In this document: piece by piece, positions 12,753 to 25,148 of the stretch | Position numbering within the stretch: the first letter of the stretch is position 1 | Layout of the letters: every line of letters begins with the position of its first letter | From: Acestrorhynchus altus | Taxonomy: Eukaryota; Chordata; Actinopteri; Characiformes; Acestrorhynchidae | DNA: 64,000 nt | Assembly (NCBI GenBank): GCA_034509495.1 | Contig: CM067506.1 | Location: forward strand, 24,317,069 to 24,381,068 | Direction: 5' to 3' | Notes under the pieces: generated by a model | Databases searched by the model: none | Seen by the model: only the letters and a program-made list of their open reading frames with translations | What the model was told of the DNA's origin: nothing | Program-made: the position numbers and the translations under genes

Positions 12753-15464
12753 GTATGTTGAATTATACAAGGCATGTTGTTTTATACAAGATTTGGTATT
12801 TTTTGCTCCTGGGCTCCCCCTACTGTGGAATTCATATTAACTCCACTGATGTAAATACAAAACGTACAATGAGCAGCCCCACATGTAGCATTTGTCAAGC
12901 TGCAATATAGAGAACTGGTATCTAAAAAAGCATGTAGATTAACACAGTAAAGTAATATTACAGGACTTTACACAAATATGACAAATGGTGTTGCACAGTT
13001 ATCATATCTCATCCCATTCTCCCTATTTTGGAAGTGCATCAACAAAATGATTTTAAATTCCTAAAAATATTTGAATAATAATTGAGAAAGTTTTTAGTGT
13101 AATATAATAAAATATAAAGTTCTTATTTTATATAAATCTCTTATATACAACAGGAGTATACAAGACTGAGAGTTTGCATTAATCTTAGGGGGGCATATCA
13201 CGACTTTACTCTGATTGAGTGTGCCTTGGGGTGGGGGATTCAGTGCCTGGCTTTCAGCCATGTGTGTAGCTGTCAGTTGTAAGGCAGTAGATTTCAGAGG
13301 TCAGCAGGAGGTGTGGATGGGGCTTCAGAGCTGAGTGTGATGTAGCAGTTCTTCTGACATAGCAAAAGGATGAAACAGAGAGCATCTTTTTGAATTAATT
13401 TAGTGCACTACCCAATATATAATAACACAATTCAGTTTAAGAAAAGTAGATTGTGGATGTTGTACTGTAGAGAATGACAGTCATAGCTTTGATTACAGCT
13501 AAGCAATCCCTGGATTTATCTCACAGCTATCTTCCATTGACTGTCAGCTGGGTCACCGATTTTGGTAAATTTGACTTTTCTTTTTGGTAAATTTGAATTT
13601 TGTTTTTCTTTTCTTTCTTTTTCCCTTTTTTGGGAGAGGAATATTTAATATGATTACAGCATTATGGAATTATTTCTGAATCTGTGACTCTAGTGCTTCT
13701 GCTAGAATTGTTTTGATCATTCTAATTACTAATGGAAAAACATATTTTTATAAGAGTAGGTAAAAATTGATGTCCATGCCACAATGTTCAACAGTGAACA
13801 AGAGCTGCAAATCCTTCCTTTGCACATCTTTGAGTCAGAAAACAAAAAAGCAGCATTAAATTCTCATGCTTTTTGTTACACAAGAGGAAACATTCAATTC
13901 ATGGCCTTTGAAAAATGAAGCTCTGTAAAGTGTCTACAGAATGGCATGGAGATTTAAGAGTATACACAGGGGTAGCTGTTCTTACATAGGCTTTTAAAGC
14001 ACACATTCTGCCTTTGCCCCTGCCCCCCACTGATCTTATGTTAGCAGCGCAGCACCAACAAGTGACATCATGCGGAGTGGCACAAGGACGCTACAGGAGG
14101 GGAGGCAAGACAGAAGCGCAGTGGGGGTTTTGTCCTGATCACAGGAAATACAGAGCCAACGTCTCACACAACAATCAGTGGTTTACATTTCCATCAAAAG
14201 CACTTCAACCTCTCTACTGGACATATTCGCATCACATTAACCTCAAAACTGAGTAAGCCTGTTAGGAAAGAACCTGGAGATCTTTAAAGATCTGGCTAAT
14301 GACTTAAAGACTGACAGTAACATCTGAATTTTGGCATTTCAGAATATTTGCAGAGATTGATGCTGAGATTCTGTTTTGATTGTTGTAGAATCTCTTGCAC
14401 TCTGATGGGTTGGCAGCAGGTTAATTTATCTACATTTGAGTGTAGATTGAGTGCCTTGCTATTCCTTTGCTGCTGTAACGCACTGAATTGAATGCTGATG
14501 TAGTACTTGCTAGCAGAGAGACTATAACGCTTAACCACTAGCAGAGGAATTTATAGGAACATTCATTAATGTGGTTAAAAGGTTCCAGTAAGTTTAGCAT
14601 GTAACAATGCAGATGTTATGTTCCAGGAATGTTCTATAAATGATTGCATGTTATTAAAACATTTCTTTCACAACATTCACAGTTAGACAAAAACTAAAAT
14701 TATGGAAACATTTCTGAATATTAAACATAGAATAATATAAGCCTTGCACTACGTATTTGCTTACCAACTGTTAATAAACAAATAAACATTAAAGAGTAAA
14801 AAATGAACCTCCAAAAAACTGGATAGAAGGAATGCTTTAAGTGCAAAATTCTGAACATTCACGTAATGTTCTACTAATTAAAAATGTCTAGCTGAGTAGT
14901 AGTCTGTCATGAAATAGAAAGCAATTAAAAACATTACTTTCAATTTTATATTTAATTGTTAACTGGTTCTGCAGCATTTTGCCCACAATTTGTTTCCACT
15001 AGTCAAAACCAGAGTCAAAAGATTGTCTTTGATGGAAAGCTGAGCCATTAAGAATGAGAAGACTGGCCTCTGGCTGAAATTTAAATGGGGCTTATTCATA
15101 TTCAACATATCAATAAGGCATCTGTTTAGGAAAAGACCCCAACCTTCAACAAAAAGAGCCAATCAGATGCTTGTTGTGCTGGAATGGTTATTGTACTAGA
15201 GGGGAGGTAGATTATTGAGCCAATTTGTCAGATTTTATTGTAAACATAAAAAAATGAGGTTAAGTTTCAAGTATTTTGGTCTTACTTTGGTCTTGTGTGT
15301 CTGGAAGTAACTGGCTGGCAACACTACAAGGATGAAGTGAAATTTGCTGAACGAATATTTACAGATTTGCAGATTATTTACAGGTAATTGCACATGGGGG
15401 AGAAATAGCATTGCATGTTGTTATGTTATATTGAAAATAAGACTCCAATACTGTGTGGAGTTAA
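12753..15464. other. No gene recognised; small tandem duplication
   Basis: Mostly AT-rich. At 13559-13605 the block TTTTGGTAAATTTGA is tandemly duplicated with pyrimidine-rich spacers. The GC-richer patch at 13160-13360 and the open frame 14014-14256 have no recognisable homology. Confidence 0.4.
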
Positions 15465-16300
15465 GTATTTGTGTCCATGGTCTGCTGAGAGCAATGCTGG
15501 TTGTGAAGTCTAACAGTAACAGGAAGGGAGGACCTATGATACTGCTCCTTCCCACACTTATGGTGAAGCAGCCTGTCACTGACAGAGCTGCCCAGTGCTG
15601 CCAGAGCCTTGTGCATGGGGTGGGAGGTTTTCTCCAGCAGGGATGCCAGTTTGGCTAACATCCTTTTGTCTGCCACCACCTACAATGGGACTGAGGGGCT
15701 TTTGAGGACAGAACTGGCCCTCTTTATGAGTTTGTTCAGTCTCTTCCTGTCCACTGCTGAAATACTGCTACCCCAGCAGGTCACTCCATAAATGATGGCA
15801 GATGCCACCACTGTATCAACTTCAGACTCATGTTAAACATGTGCTCAACTACAGAGCTGATCTGTGCAGGACTTGAAGAGCCTGGCACTGATGCCGTCCA
15901 GAACAACAGCTTTCCTCAGTTTGATTTTCCTTAGCTCAATCCTCACCTGGGCCATTGTAAAGGACAGACTGGGGGTGCTAGGTGCTGGAATGTGTGGATG
16001 CCATGGGGTGGCTGTAAGCTGAAAACTGTAAAGACAGAAGTGAGTGTGAGAACAGGGGGAGAGTTTCCAAACTCTGTTGACATTTTTATGCTGTAACTAT
16101 TCTTCCCTTCTCTTATTCTCCTTCTCAGGTCCCTCTGCACAGCTTTCAGCTCATCTTTGTCACCCGACCTTCTCTTTTTGGACAGCCTTTGTGTCAGGAT
16201 CCATACATGGCTTGTTGTTGGAGAAACACTGAATTGTCTTAGTGGGAACAGTGTTCACACAGAGGTTGAAATAGTCTGTAATGCAGTGAGTGAGATTGTG
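15465..16300 (-). mobile_element. Non-LTR retrotransposon (LINE) relic, internally deleted, minus strand
   Basis: Reading downward from 16300, the minus strand gives in order: a pre-RT segment with VPTKTIQCFSNNKPC (about 16275-16210), a basic linker with DELKAVQRDLRRRIREGKNS (about 16165-16095), the RT N-terminal motif VRIELRKIKLRKA followed by LDGISARLFKSCTDQLC (about 15957-15852), and the post-RT C-terminus with DRKRLNKLIKRASSVL, MLAKLASLLEKTSHPMHKAL and RLHNQHC (about 15760-15475). These are hallmarks of fish pol proteins of the jockey/CR1/L2 group. The segment that should carry the reverse-transcriptase catalytic core (YADD box) is absent, frames shift several times, and no endonuclease is seen. 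It is dead. Clade beyond that group is not decided. Confidence 0.8.
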
Positions 16301-16429
16301 AATGTTTTATTCAAATTTGAGTTGATTATCAATCACAGTATTAACTTTAAAACAAAAAGCTTAAAATATATGACTTTAAATGTAATTAATATAAAATATG
16401 ACATTTAAATTTTTTAACAATATTCACTT

Positions 16430-16826
16430 TTTTGAGATGCACTAGTATAATCCTTAATAGAAATGAATACATAATATAAAGTAGCACAAGGCAAATGAAA
16501 CATTATTCATTTGAGACAATGTAGTTGAAGAAACCTGATGCCAATTATTGAACCAAAAATGTAGAAGTATCTTAAACAAAGATAGAGTGGTGATAGTGCT
16601 CCTCAGATATTATATCTTAAATGATGTGATAGAATACAAAGACAGATTGTCAACATGGGATTTTGATATGAGACATCCATGTTGTCTGATAGACCTAATT
16701 GTTATGGTTTCAGTGTCCACAAAAAAAGTTCAAAAACAGTTTTTCTTAAAATATAAGTTTTGGTTTCTAGTGGGCCATTATGCTTTCTAGTTAAAAACAA
16801 GTGGGCTGTGAGGTAGAAAAGGTTAA
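16430..16826 (+). mobile_element. Decayed copy of non-autonomous hAT-like element (family C)
   Basis: This stretch aligns in order with the interior of the element at 34343-35021. Shared blocks are CCTTAATAGAAATGAA, a CAATTATTGAACC block, a GCTCCTCAGA block, an AATGATGTGA block, and the right end GTGGGCTGTGAGGTAGAAAA then GGTTAAG, against ATGGGCCATGAGCTGGAAAA then GGCAGAG in the other copy. The left terminal repeat is not recognisable. No transposase is encoded, so the copy is non-autonomous and older than its partner. Confidence 0.6.
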
Positions 16827-19163
16827 GTAATTTTATGTTTTTTGTTCATAATTTATTTTCAGATATTTTATATTGATCATATTAAAGATGATATATTTTA
16901 AGCTTTCCAAGATTACATTTTTTAGACAAAAATTTTGTCAAGCCTGAATTTTTTAGATGGAGAGGAATGCTACCTTCCAAAGTAATCATTTGTCTAAAGA
17001 AATGTTGCAAAGTGGTTTCAAATGTTGCAAAGAAAAGTCTTTCTTTTAACACAAAAATAGACTAACAAAGTGTCTCCCAACAGTGTGAAACAGAACATGA
17101 GCAAGAAAAAACATGGGGTAATTTCAATCATACATTTTTCAATACTTATACACTAAGACCCCCATAGCTTCAACACAAGACATAAGATGATTTATACTTT
17201 GCAAAGACAGTTCGGATGGCTGTCCTATTAATAACGGCTTCTACACACCTCAGTCAAAAGATTAATCAGTGTGCTAAGCTTTGGATTTCCCACATGGCAC
17301 GTCATTAACAGATAGCCTTATGTCAAGAGATTGAGTTCATTTGCTAGTGACATCAATCATTAAGCTGCTTCAATTTTTTTAATTTTTACATAAAGATGAG
17401 ACCAAAAAAATTATGCAGAGTGTGATTCTTGAGAAAAAAAAACAGCTCTCTGTTCTAAGAAAGAGGTATGGCTTTGAGTGGGTGGATTTAGGTGCAGTGT
17501 GTGCTGATGCTGTTCTGACGGATCTGTAACAAGCTAGACACTCACCGCAGAACAGCAGGACCCAGGCTGTCCACTCAGGCAGAAAGTCTACTACAGTCTG
17601 AGAAAGAGAGAGAGAGTGGGGAGAGAGAGGGAGAGAGACGAAATCTTGATAGGGAAATTAATGAGTGAGCGATAGCTTGGAGAAAACTGGGCACTGGTCG
17701 CCTGCCATCAGTCTTCAGCTCAAACAGAACTGACGTTTTGTTTATTTGTAAGGCACTGCGAGGCTTCTCTTGTTAGGAAAATATTGCTTAGGAGCACTAA
17801 GCAGGCACCAGGCGAAAATAAACAGCAGACACAATCATGCCATTTCAACATTATTGATTATTTTAATCAAAGGCTGCACAATTCTGAAAATGAGGGACAC
17901 AGTGTACGGATGCACTGAGCTGACTTTTTCCATACTGATACTGATACTGATATTGGTACAAAATTTGCATATCAGTCAATACACTATACTCCTCCGGTAA
18001 TGTTGTTGAATGAATAAATCGTATACCTCACCATGTGGGAGAGATTTATGACATCAAGATTAACTTAAACATTACTTCACTAGCTTTGTAAGACAGCATA
18101 AAAAATAAGACACATAAATATAAATATAATGTTAATATTTAAATGTAAATATACTGAATTTTTATTAGTTTGTCACTAATATAATAAACAGTTGTGGAGA
18201 ACCTTGGTGCAGTAATCAAATTTCAAATAAAGTCAGACCTCTTAAAATAAATTAAATGCATCAGCCAAAAATAAGTAGCTTCATAAGTAACAATGTCCTC
18301 AATTATTTGTTAATTTATGTATTTATTAGAAACATCTGGCTTCAGGACTCTGAAAATCTGAAATTTTCTTTGAGTAAAGAGTAGCAGGTAAGCCCCTCCA
18401 TTTTCATATTCCTTATAAGGAATGTGAAGCTGTGACCATGTCATCCACACCACCTCTCCCTGACCAGAATGGTAGATCAGTGTTCTGCTTTCTTTATTGC
18501 TCAGAAACAGCTAAAATCTGCAAAAGAGGGCACTTAACTGCCCCAAAGTGGTATTTAACTATTGAATAGTCTGATTTGTAGTGAACATGTTATCTGTTGA
18601 TTTTTTACACTTTTGGTGCTAGAGAGTGGCACTACAGCCATGTGTTCAACCATGTGTGACTAAGTGTGAACTCTGTTCTCCTCTCTTCCTTGTCTTTCTT
18701 TGTGATTTTTTTTTTAACTGCAAGTTCTTACAGATGCTGGTTAAGCTAGGCTATGTCTTGCAGTTTGTTATATGTGTATTATGTTTGTAGTTTACTCTGG
18801 TCCTGAGTTACAAAGCTTAAAATACCAACATGTAGCAACAAAACATGGGCATTGTCTTTTAAGAGTAAAGTGAACAGATCAGGCCAGACCAGACCATGGA
18901 TTGTTCTAATTATATTTGATACCCGAACCAGATCATTCTGTTAATATTGGGACATTTTTGCTTCTTTCTCCTTCTCTAAGATCCACATCACCCCTGTCAA
19001 ACACCTACATTTTGAAAGTTAAAACCATGGTAGCTTGAATTGATATCCCACCTATCTATTTTCAAAGTCACTACTACATCTGTTATGGAAACACCATTTT
19101 ACTTTGGTTTCAGTGTTAAAAGTTTGGGGTTATTATTGTATTTTGTTTTATTGTTAAGCCAAT
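16827..19163. other. No gene recognised
   Basis: AT-rich. There is a GA-rich run at 17600-17640, and the 12-mer AATGTTGCAAAG occurs twice at 17003-17032. An ACTGAT run is at 17934-17950. Nothing else stands out. Confidence 0.45.
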
Positions 19164-19322
19164 AGGGGTGTACTTTGTGTAGTTCTGGTGCCGGTCCCAA
19201 GCCCGGATAAATGGCGAGGGTTGCATTTGGAATATTTGCCAAAACTATAATTCGGATCATAAATATGATGATCCACTGTGGCGACCTCTAAAGGGAGCAG
19301 CTGAAAGAAGAAGAAGAAGAAG
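19164..19322 (+). mobile_element. 3' end of a (GAA)-tailed non-LTR element
   Basis: GGTGCCGGTCCCAAGCCCGG near 19188 and GATCCACTGTGGCGACCTCT near 19269, followed by GGGAGCAGCTGAAAG and five GAA units, form the familiar 3' terminus of a widespread fish retroelement. Only the 3' end is present, as expected for 5' truncation by target-primed reverse transcription. I believe it is RTE-like, but the clade is from memory. Confidence 0.65.
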
Positions 19323-20767
19323 TTTTATTATAATTACATTACATAAACTTAAATTCTATACAGGCAGGTTTGCACTTGAAATCAAACTGTGACAAATCTC
19401 CACTATAATGAGCTAAATGTCTCATTTAAATCAAATACACAATTCTACCTTTCCAGATCTAGCTACAGTGTGATATCATGCAAGAAAAACAATTGTCAAG
19501 CTAATTTTCTAGTCCAGTGCAACCATTTGAGTTCATCACATTAAAACAATAGTGACCAACCATTGGGAGGATTTTACCTGTTGTCATGTTAGGATATAAT
19601 ATACTATACAACAGATCTGCTTTTGGTTTATGCATAGCATTTGAATGGTATTGGTATTGAATGGAATTGGACATGTGCTTTAAAGCATGTAGTCATGTAA
19701 GAGCAGTTCCATCATCTATCACCAGCATTTGATCTTCATTTATTTATTTTTGTAAACAGGAATAAATGATAAACCATTATTTTGGTGGGTAACTGAGTTT
19801 GAAAAATGGAAAATAATGAGGATGTGTGCATGTCATGTTTTATTGACAGGACAGAAGACATATGGAGGAAATTCCCAGTGTGAGCATTTAACTCAATTTA
19901 CTCGGTCAAAGTGTAAAGCTACAGCTCCTGTCTTTATGATTAGACTCAGATAAGACAAGCGTAAAGACAGTGAAGTAAATATTAAGTGGACAGTAGGGAC
20001 TACATGTTGTGATATGAAGGAAGATGAAGAAGAGTACAAATGAAAATGGAAAACAAAACTTTTCTTAAGTAAGTCTGAAGAACACTTTTAGAATGAAGGT
20101 TTCCGGCATGGATGTATGATTCTAGAAATGCACTTGTGCAGAACATTTACATTTTATGGACCATCTTTAAACTTTAAAACAGTTGCACTTACAGCTCACT
20201 TACACAAACATGTTCAGTATTTGAAGATGATACATCATGAACCATCTGTTGACAAAACTGTACATCTTAAATACTGCATGTACTGTTAAAAATACAATTG
20301 TTGAAAAATTAAAGGAAAAATATCTCCTTGGAATAACCGGTGATGAAACCGGTCAATGAAATAAAACATAATAAATATACAAAAGCAACCCAGCATTAGA
20401 GGGGTATCAAAAACATTAAAGCAATGAAGCATCTTGTTGACACACAGCTGACCATGTGACCTCTCCATGACCCCCTAAGCCCATTTTATCAGGGCTCTGG
20501 TGTAGTAGCTGTAGGCAGTGTGATATATGATGGATACACTGAGGTCTCAGATGTAGCTGTGGTTCAATATGCCACTTTCCTGCTCTAATCTGGATCAGCT
20601 CATAGGAGCTCACACTCAGCTTTACAGATATCCATATCTGCAGACAAATCCCAACACAAATCTCAGCCATCAATCAAACATATTCATCCTACAGCTCATT
20701 CCTGCAAGCTTTAGAATTTTTCCTGCTCAGAGATTCACAGGTGGCTGCTTGAATGTAGTTACATCAG
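19323..20767. other. No gene recognised
   Basis: AT-rich sequence. Minus-strand open frames at 20286-20673 overlap each other and show no domain. Confidence 0.45.
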
Positions 20768-20793
20768 GTGTGTGTGTGTGTGTGTGTGTGTGT
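20768..20793. repeat. (GT)n microsatellite, 13 units
   Basis: A short pure GT tract. Confidence 0.95.
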
Positions 20794-21164
20794 TACTGCA
20801 GGAGAGGAAGACGCTCCTGTAAGGAATCGATACTTTAAATCTGAGCTGTCTGTTTGTATTTATTGTGAAAGGAAAGAATAAGATGAGAGTCTGTGCAGCT
20901 ATTGCACAACATCAGTCAGGTTTATACCATCAGAAACATACGAGGGACTCACAGAACAGTATAAGTGTTTTTATGCCTGAATGCAAATAAGATGTGAAAT
21001 CGAATATATTTATTTACATATGATATAATTACCTCAATGTTTATCAACACCTTTACCACCTTTTTATCAGCTCCTCTTACCACACAGGAGCACTTCAATG
21101 GTCATGAATGCTCATGATGGTGTTAACATGGGTTGCTAACACAGCAGTGCTTTTTAACTATACA
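20794..21164. other. Spacer, nothing recognised
   Basis: AT-rich sequence between a GT tract and the next MITE. Confidence 0.5.
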
Positions 21165-21615
21165 GCCCATTCTATTAGACACCTCTGCCTAGTTGGTACA
21201 CCTTGTGGATGTAAAGTTTGTGTTGATCATCCTCTAGCCCTTCATCACAGCTAACAGTATACTTACACAGTACACAACAGACACTGTTGGCTGGATATTT
21301 CTTGTTGGTGCACTATTCTTAGTAGTGACACTGAGGGGTTTAAACCCTCCAGCAGCACTGCAGCGTCTGATCCACTCATACCAGTTCAAAAAACATAAAG
21401 ACACCACAACTGCATGAGTGTCACTGCAGTGCTGATAATGACTCCCACCCACATAATACCTGCACTGTGGTGGTTGTGCGATGTCCTGACCATTGATGAC
21501 CAAGGTCAAAGTAGACTTACAAAGTATGCTGAGAAACAGATGGACAAATGGACAGTCTGTAATAGTATAACTACAATGTGGTCCTCTATGGTAAGAGGAG
21601 CTGATATAACACATA
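21165..21615 (+). mobile_element. Non-autonomous DNA element, family D
   Basis: Ordered phrases match a repeat I know as abundant in ostariophysan fishes: CATTCTATTAGACAC and CTAGTTGGTACACCTTG, GTTGGCTGGATATTTC, CTGATCCACTCATACCAG, GTGTCACTGCAGTGCTGATA, a CCTGACCATTGA block, and GGTAAGAGGAGCTGATA at the right end. There is no intact open frame of its own. The 140-residue minus-strand frame across it (21234-21656) is a by-product, partly made of the adjoining CA array. Terminal inverted repeats are not preserved at either edge. The superfamily is unassigned. Confidence 0.6.
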
Positions 21616-21624
21616 TATAAACAA

Positions 21625-21648
21625 ACACACACACACACACACACACAC
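21625..21648. repeat. (AC)n tract followed by GA-rich run
   Basis: Twelve AC units directly right of the family D element, then ACAC and a GAGA run to about 21693. Confidence 0.95.
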
Positions 21649-21693
21649 GGACACACACATGCATGCTAGAGAGAGAGAGAAAGTGAGAGAGAG

Positions 21694-22446
21694 ACTTGTT
21701 TTGAGGGTCTGCCTTTAAAAATACTATTGTAAACAGATTAAATATAATATTAAGGTGTATTATCTTTGTTGTAGCTACCATGTTCTGAAGAATGAAGGGT
21801 TATTTGGAGAACTACTCAGCTGGTTCCTTAAAGCATTTTTAATGGATGATCCTTTATAGAAACATTTGCATAAATGAGATGTCATTGAAAAAAAAAACTG
21901 TTAATGTCACAAAGGCAGAAAAACAGTTTGATATCCATCCAGTTTGTTTAGTGACAATTAACAGAGCTTCCCTTCCCTTCAGTTAGAAACAGAGCACCAC
22001 TATCAGAGTGAGCGTATTCTCTTAGTGTTTTGACTATGTTGGATTTTACATATGCTTACTCTTTCTGTCAGTGCCTTGATGTTCCCTGGACATTTACTGC
22101 AATAGGAGTTGACATGGCTGATGTGCCTAGGCATAGTACAGATGCAGGGCTGACTGACAAGTAGAAGGCAAATGCCTCTACAAAACACATTTGTCATTTT
22201 CTCCACACTACCTCTGCAAGGACATTTTTCTTTATTCAGAGGAAGTTTTATATATTTCAGAAGTGAATTATTTTTTTAATAATTTGTTTCATGAATAACT
22301 AAAAACTATATGGAGGGGAAAACAAAATGGCTATTGACTGCCTACCTGCATATTATATGGTTATGCTATGTAGTTATTTATGTAGTTATTTTATATAGAT
22401 TGACCAGCACTTGACCAAATTTTGGTTTGTGAGTTAGTGATAAGTA
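21694..22446. other. Spacer, nothing recognised
   Basis: AT-rich sequence without recognisable features. Confidence 0.5.
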
Positions 22447-22829
22447 CACTAAATAGACAAAACTATTAGGACACTTGATTCTGAAATCAAGGGTATTCAA
22501 AATGAGTTTAACCTGCTTTTGTTGGCATAACTGTCTCTACCTTCCAGGGAGGGCTTTCTACTAGATTTTGGAGCATTGCTGTGAGGGTTTCATTGACAAG
22601 TGTTAGTAAGGTCAGGATGTTAGATGATTACTACCCCACCTCATCCCTAATTCTCTAGCTCATTACAGAAGTATTGGAAGGAGCACCATCAGTCCGGAGA
22701 ACACAGTTTCACTGTTCCACAGCTCAAGCAGTAGTTATGGTGCCAAGCTATGTGTGCATTTGCACATTTCTATCAGCAATGGGTGCAACATAAAATAGAG
22801 GAATGCATTATAAGGGGTCTCCCCAAATA
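22447..22829 (+). mobile_element. MITE, family A copy 2 (right end lost)
   Basis: It starts CACTAAATAGACAAAACTAT, close to the family A terminal repeat, and follows the family order: GAGTTTAACCTGCTTTTGTT, CTTTCTACTAGATTTTGGAG, CACCCCACCTCATCCC-like block, GGAGAACACAGTTTCACTG, CCACAGCTCAAG, TATGTGTGCATTTGCACA, CAGCAATGGGTGCAAC. About 60-90 bp of the GGTGCCAATA to CTACAGGGACT segment are deleted. The right terminal repeat is replaced by unrelated AT-rich DNA. Confidence 0.8.
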
Positions 22830-23120
22830 ATAAACATTACATATAATGTAATGTGTGTACATTTGTTGTTGTGACTGGATGGTGAGTGCTTAATACAGGT
22901 TTAATAAGAGCAATTGAAGACCTAGAAAAGCAAACACAGGCCAGATATAGTGCTAATGTTGACAGCTAAACAGCCCAGGCTAATTAATATTTTTGTGGCA
23001 ATTGCTATCTTGCACTAGTCTAATTATCAACAAGTGCTTCTAGTGAGATGAAAAGAGCCAGTACAAATAGGATCACAAGCTCATGTAAAGAGGCACAATG
23101 ATAGTCTATAAAACAGAGGC

Positions 23121-23122
<2 letters not shown>
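22830..23122. other. Unique spacer with a homeodomain-like cluster
   Basis: The stretch 22940-23040 contains GGCTAATTAATATT and TCTAATTATCAAC and is free of repeats. It could be regulatory, but nothing proves it. Confidence 0.3.
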
Positions 23123-23215
<93 letters not shown>

Positions 23216-23340
23216 TTATTATTATTATTATTATTATTGTTATTATCATTGTCATCATCATCATCATCATATTATTATTATTACTACTATTATTATTATT
23301 ATTATTGTTGTTATTATCATTGTCATCATCATCATCACCA

Positions 23341-23401
<61 letters not shown>
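23123..23401. repeat. Strand-switching (AAT)n / (ATT)n compound array
   Basis: About 90 bp of pure AAT units (23123-23213) switch abruptly to ATT units that continue to 23401. The right half holds two copies of a variant block, TTGTTATTATCATTGTCATC with following ATC repeats, at about 23237-23270 and 23309-23341. The two halves can pair, so a long hairpin or cruciform is possible. Open frames rich in Asn, Ile, Leu or Tyr across it are artefacts. Confidence 0.97.
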
Positions 23402-23403
<2 letters not shown>

Positions 23404-24417
23404 ATAATTGCCAATCATTTATAACTATTCCATACTGCCATAAAATACAGCCTTTCCTTTTTCAACACAAGTTACAACTGAATTGAGTTGAAACACACAG
23501 GATGAACAAAAAGACAGATATACAGCTGATGGGAAAAGATGGTACTGAATAGAGTCCTGTTAGCACATCTGCCAACTGTCAGATGCCTGCTTATAGGTGA
23601 CACAGTGGCACAGTGTGTGCAGTAGCCTTTGTTCTTCTCCACCATTCTGCAGCAATGCCAGAGCCTCTGTCAGTCCATGAGAGAACTGAGCCTAACACAA
23701 GAAAAAACAGATTTGTCTTGTGTTCAGGACAGGCGTGGCGTACAGTCTGGGGTCAATGTTATTCTCTGTGTGTGGTGCCAGTCACGAACTCAGCCTCTGT
23801 ATCCTTCAGTCTTTTACCACTGTATTGTGATTTCCACTGGCAAAGAAAGCATCTGATTTGTCCTGGACCTGTGTTTACAAAGAAATCGATGACTTAATGT
23901 CAATACACTGCTGGTGCTATCTTAAACTTTCCCATGCCTCATTCTCTCTTCAGTGACTCAAGCACATAAGCAATCCTAAATTTTGTCTGTATGCACAGGT
24001 CAAATTAATATAACATCACTAATCTAGAATCAGAGACGGGGATACATTTATGTATACAAATGGATGGATTTGCACTTTTTTTCATTATACTTTAATGTTA
24101 TTGTAATAATGGAATTATTTTGTAATGGAATTCATTATTATTCACATTGTTTTTGTGTCTGCTGTAACAGTGGAAGACAACCAGCACAGATATGTGACAT
24201 CTGCTCCATAGATTTTGCCATTCAGGATTTATTTTAGACCAATGGTACATTAAAAAAAGAAGAACAGTGCTAAACATTGCTTTGCTGATTGATACTGGGT
24301 GTTCTTGGATGTTTGAAGAGCTTAAAAAATGTTTTTAGTAAATTAAGTGCCAACACTTTTAAAGGTGCTTCAGCACAAAATATAAGTGTTTCAAATGGTT
24401 CTTCAAGAAAAGCAATA
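23402..24417. other. No gene recognised
   Basis: Two overlapping plus-strand open frames at 23613-23897 are in a locally GC-richer patch but carry no recognisable domain or splice context. Confidence 0.4.
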
Positions 24418-24550
24418 GATCAATCCTGGTCCACAGGTTTTTGAATTTCCCCAAATTACAACACAGATCCAGATCCAACTAATGAATGTACTGATAAGCG
24501 CTTGCTGAGATGAATGTGTGTTACAGCAAGAAACACTTAAACAAGCAGGT
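24418..24550. mobile_element. Decayed hAT-type MITE, family E relic
   Basis: It opens ATCAATCCTGGTCCACAGGT and later contains GTGTGTTACAGCAAGAAACA then CTTAAACAAGCAGG. These are the left end and the mirrored interior of the family E element at 57263-57446 (there: CTCAATCCTTGTCCTG and TTTTAGTGTTTTCCTGCTGT). The right terminal repeat is not seen. Confidence 0.5.
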
Positions 24551-25096
24551 CATGTGAATGGGTTTGAAAAACCTTTACATTGGTAAAATAATGATTCTTT
24601 AGATTCTATACGCACATCTCAATTAGAATCATTTCTTTAAACAATGAACTCAAAGAACCAGAGATCTGCATTTCACATGCAGTTATATGCCATTCTCTAG
24701 GCTTCATAACTCAGGATCAGAATAACCTACAGACATACAAGATCTATTCTATCTAACCATTATCTCACCATTGGGTTATTATCAGTGAGTATTCCATCTT
24801 AGAAAACAGGTAAAATTCACTAATTTCCAACTGAGTTAAATCACAGTTTAAAGGCCAAAGCAGCCTTTCAAGTGCATGTTTACTGCTCTGTCCATGGATA
24901 TATGCTGAACCTGCATGCAGACTCAACTGATCAACTGATCAATGAGAGGGAGTGAGGCAAATGACATCACTGAGGCAGATATTGGGGAATAGAGAAAAAA
25001 GAGAAGGGGTGGGGTGTGGTTTTTCTCTTTCTTTGCTCACACAGTGTTTAAATTTGTGAATAAAAGTCCTGAGAAGGGATAATACTGATATATACT

Positions 25097-25099
<3 letters not shown>
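24551..25099. other. Spacer, nothing recognised
   Basis: No recognisable feature. CAACTGATCAACTGATCAAT near 24926 is a short local duplication. Confidence 0.5.

Positions 25100-25147
<48 letters not shown>
25100..25147. repeat. (AT)n array, about 24 units
   Basis: A self-complementary pure AT tract, flanked on both sides by TATATACTTAT-like sequence. It could extrude as a cruciform. Confidence 0.95.

Positions 25148-25148
<1 letters not shown>

Noticed and set aside
21234..21656. 140-codon minus-strand frame
   Set aside because: It lies across the family D mobile element and the adjoining CA array, and no domain is seen.
23098..23424. Asn/Ile/Leu/Tyr homopolymer frames
   Set aside because: Artefacts of the AAT/ATT array.
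23597..23640. Possible SINE head (GTGACACAGTGGCACAGTG)
   Set aside because: Only a box-A-like phrase. No box B or body follows.
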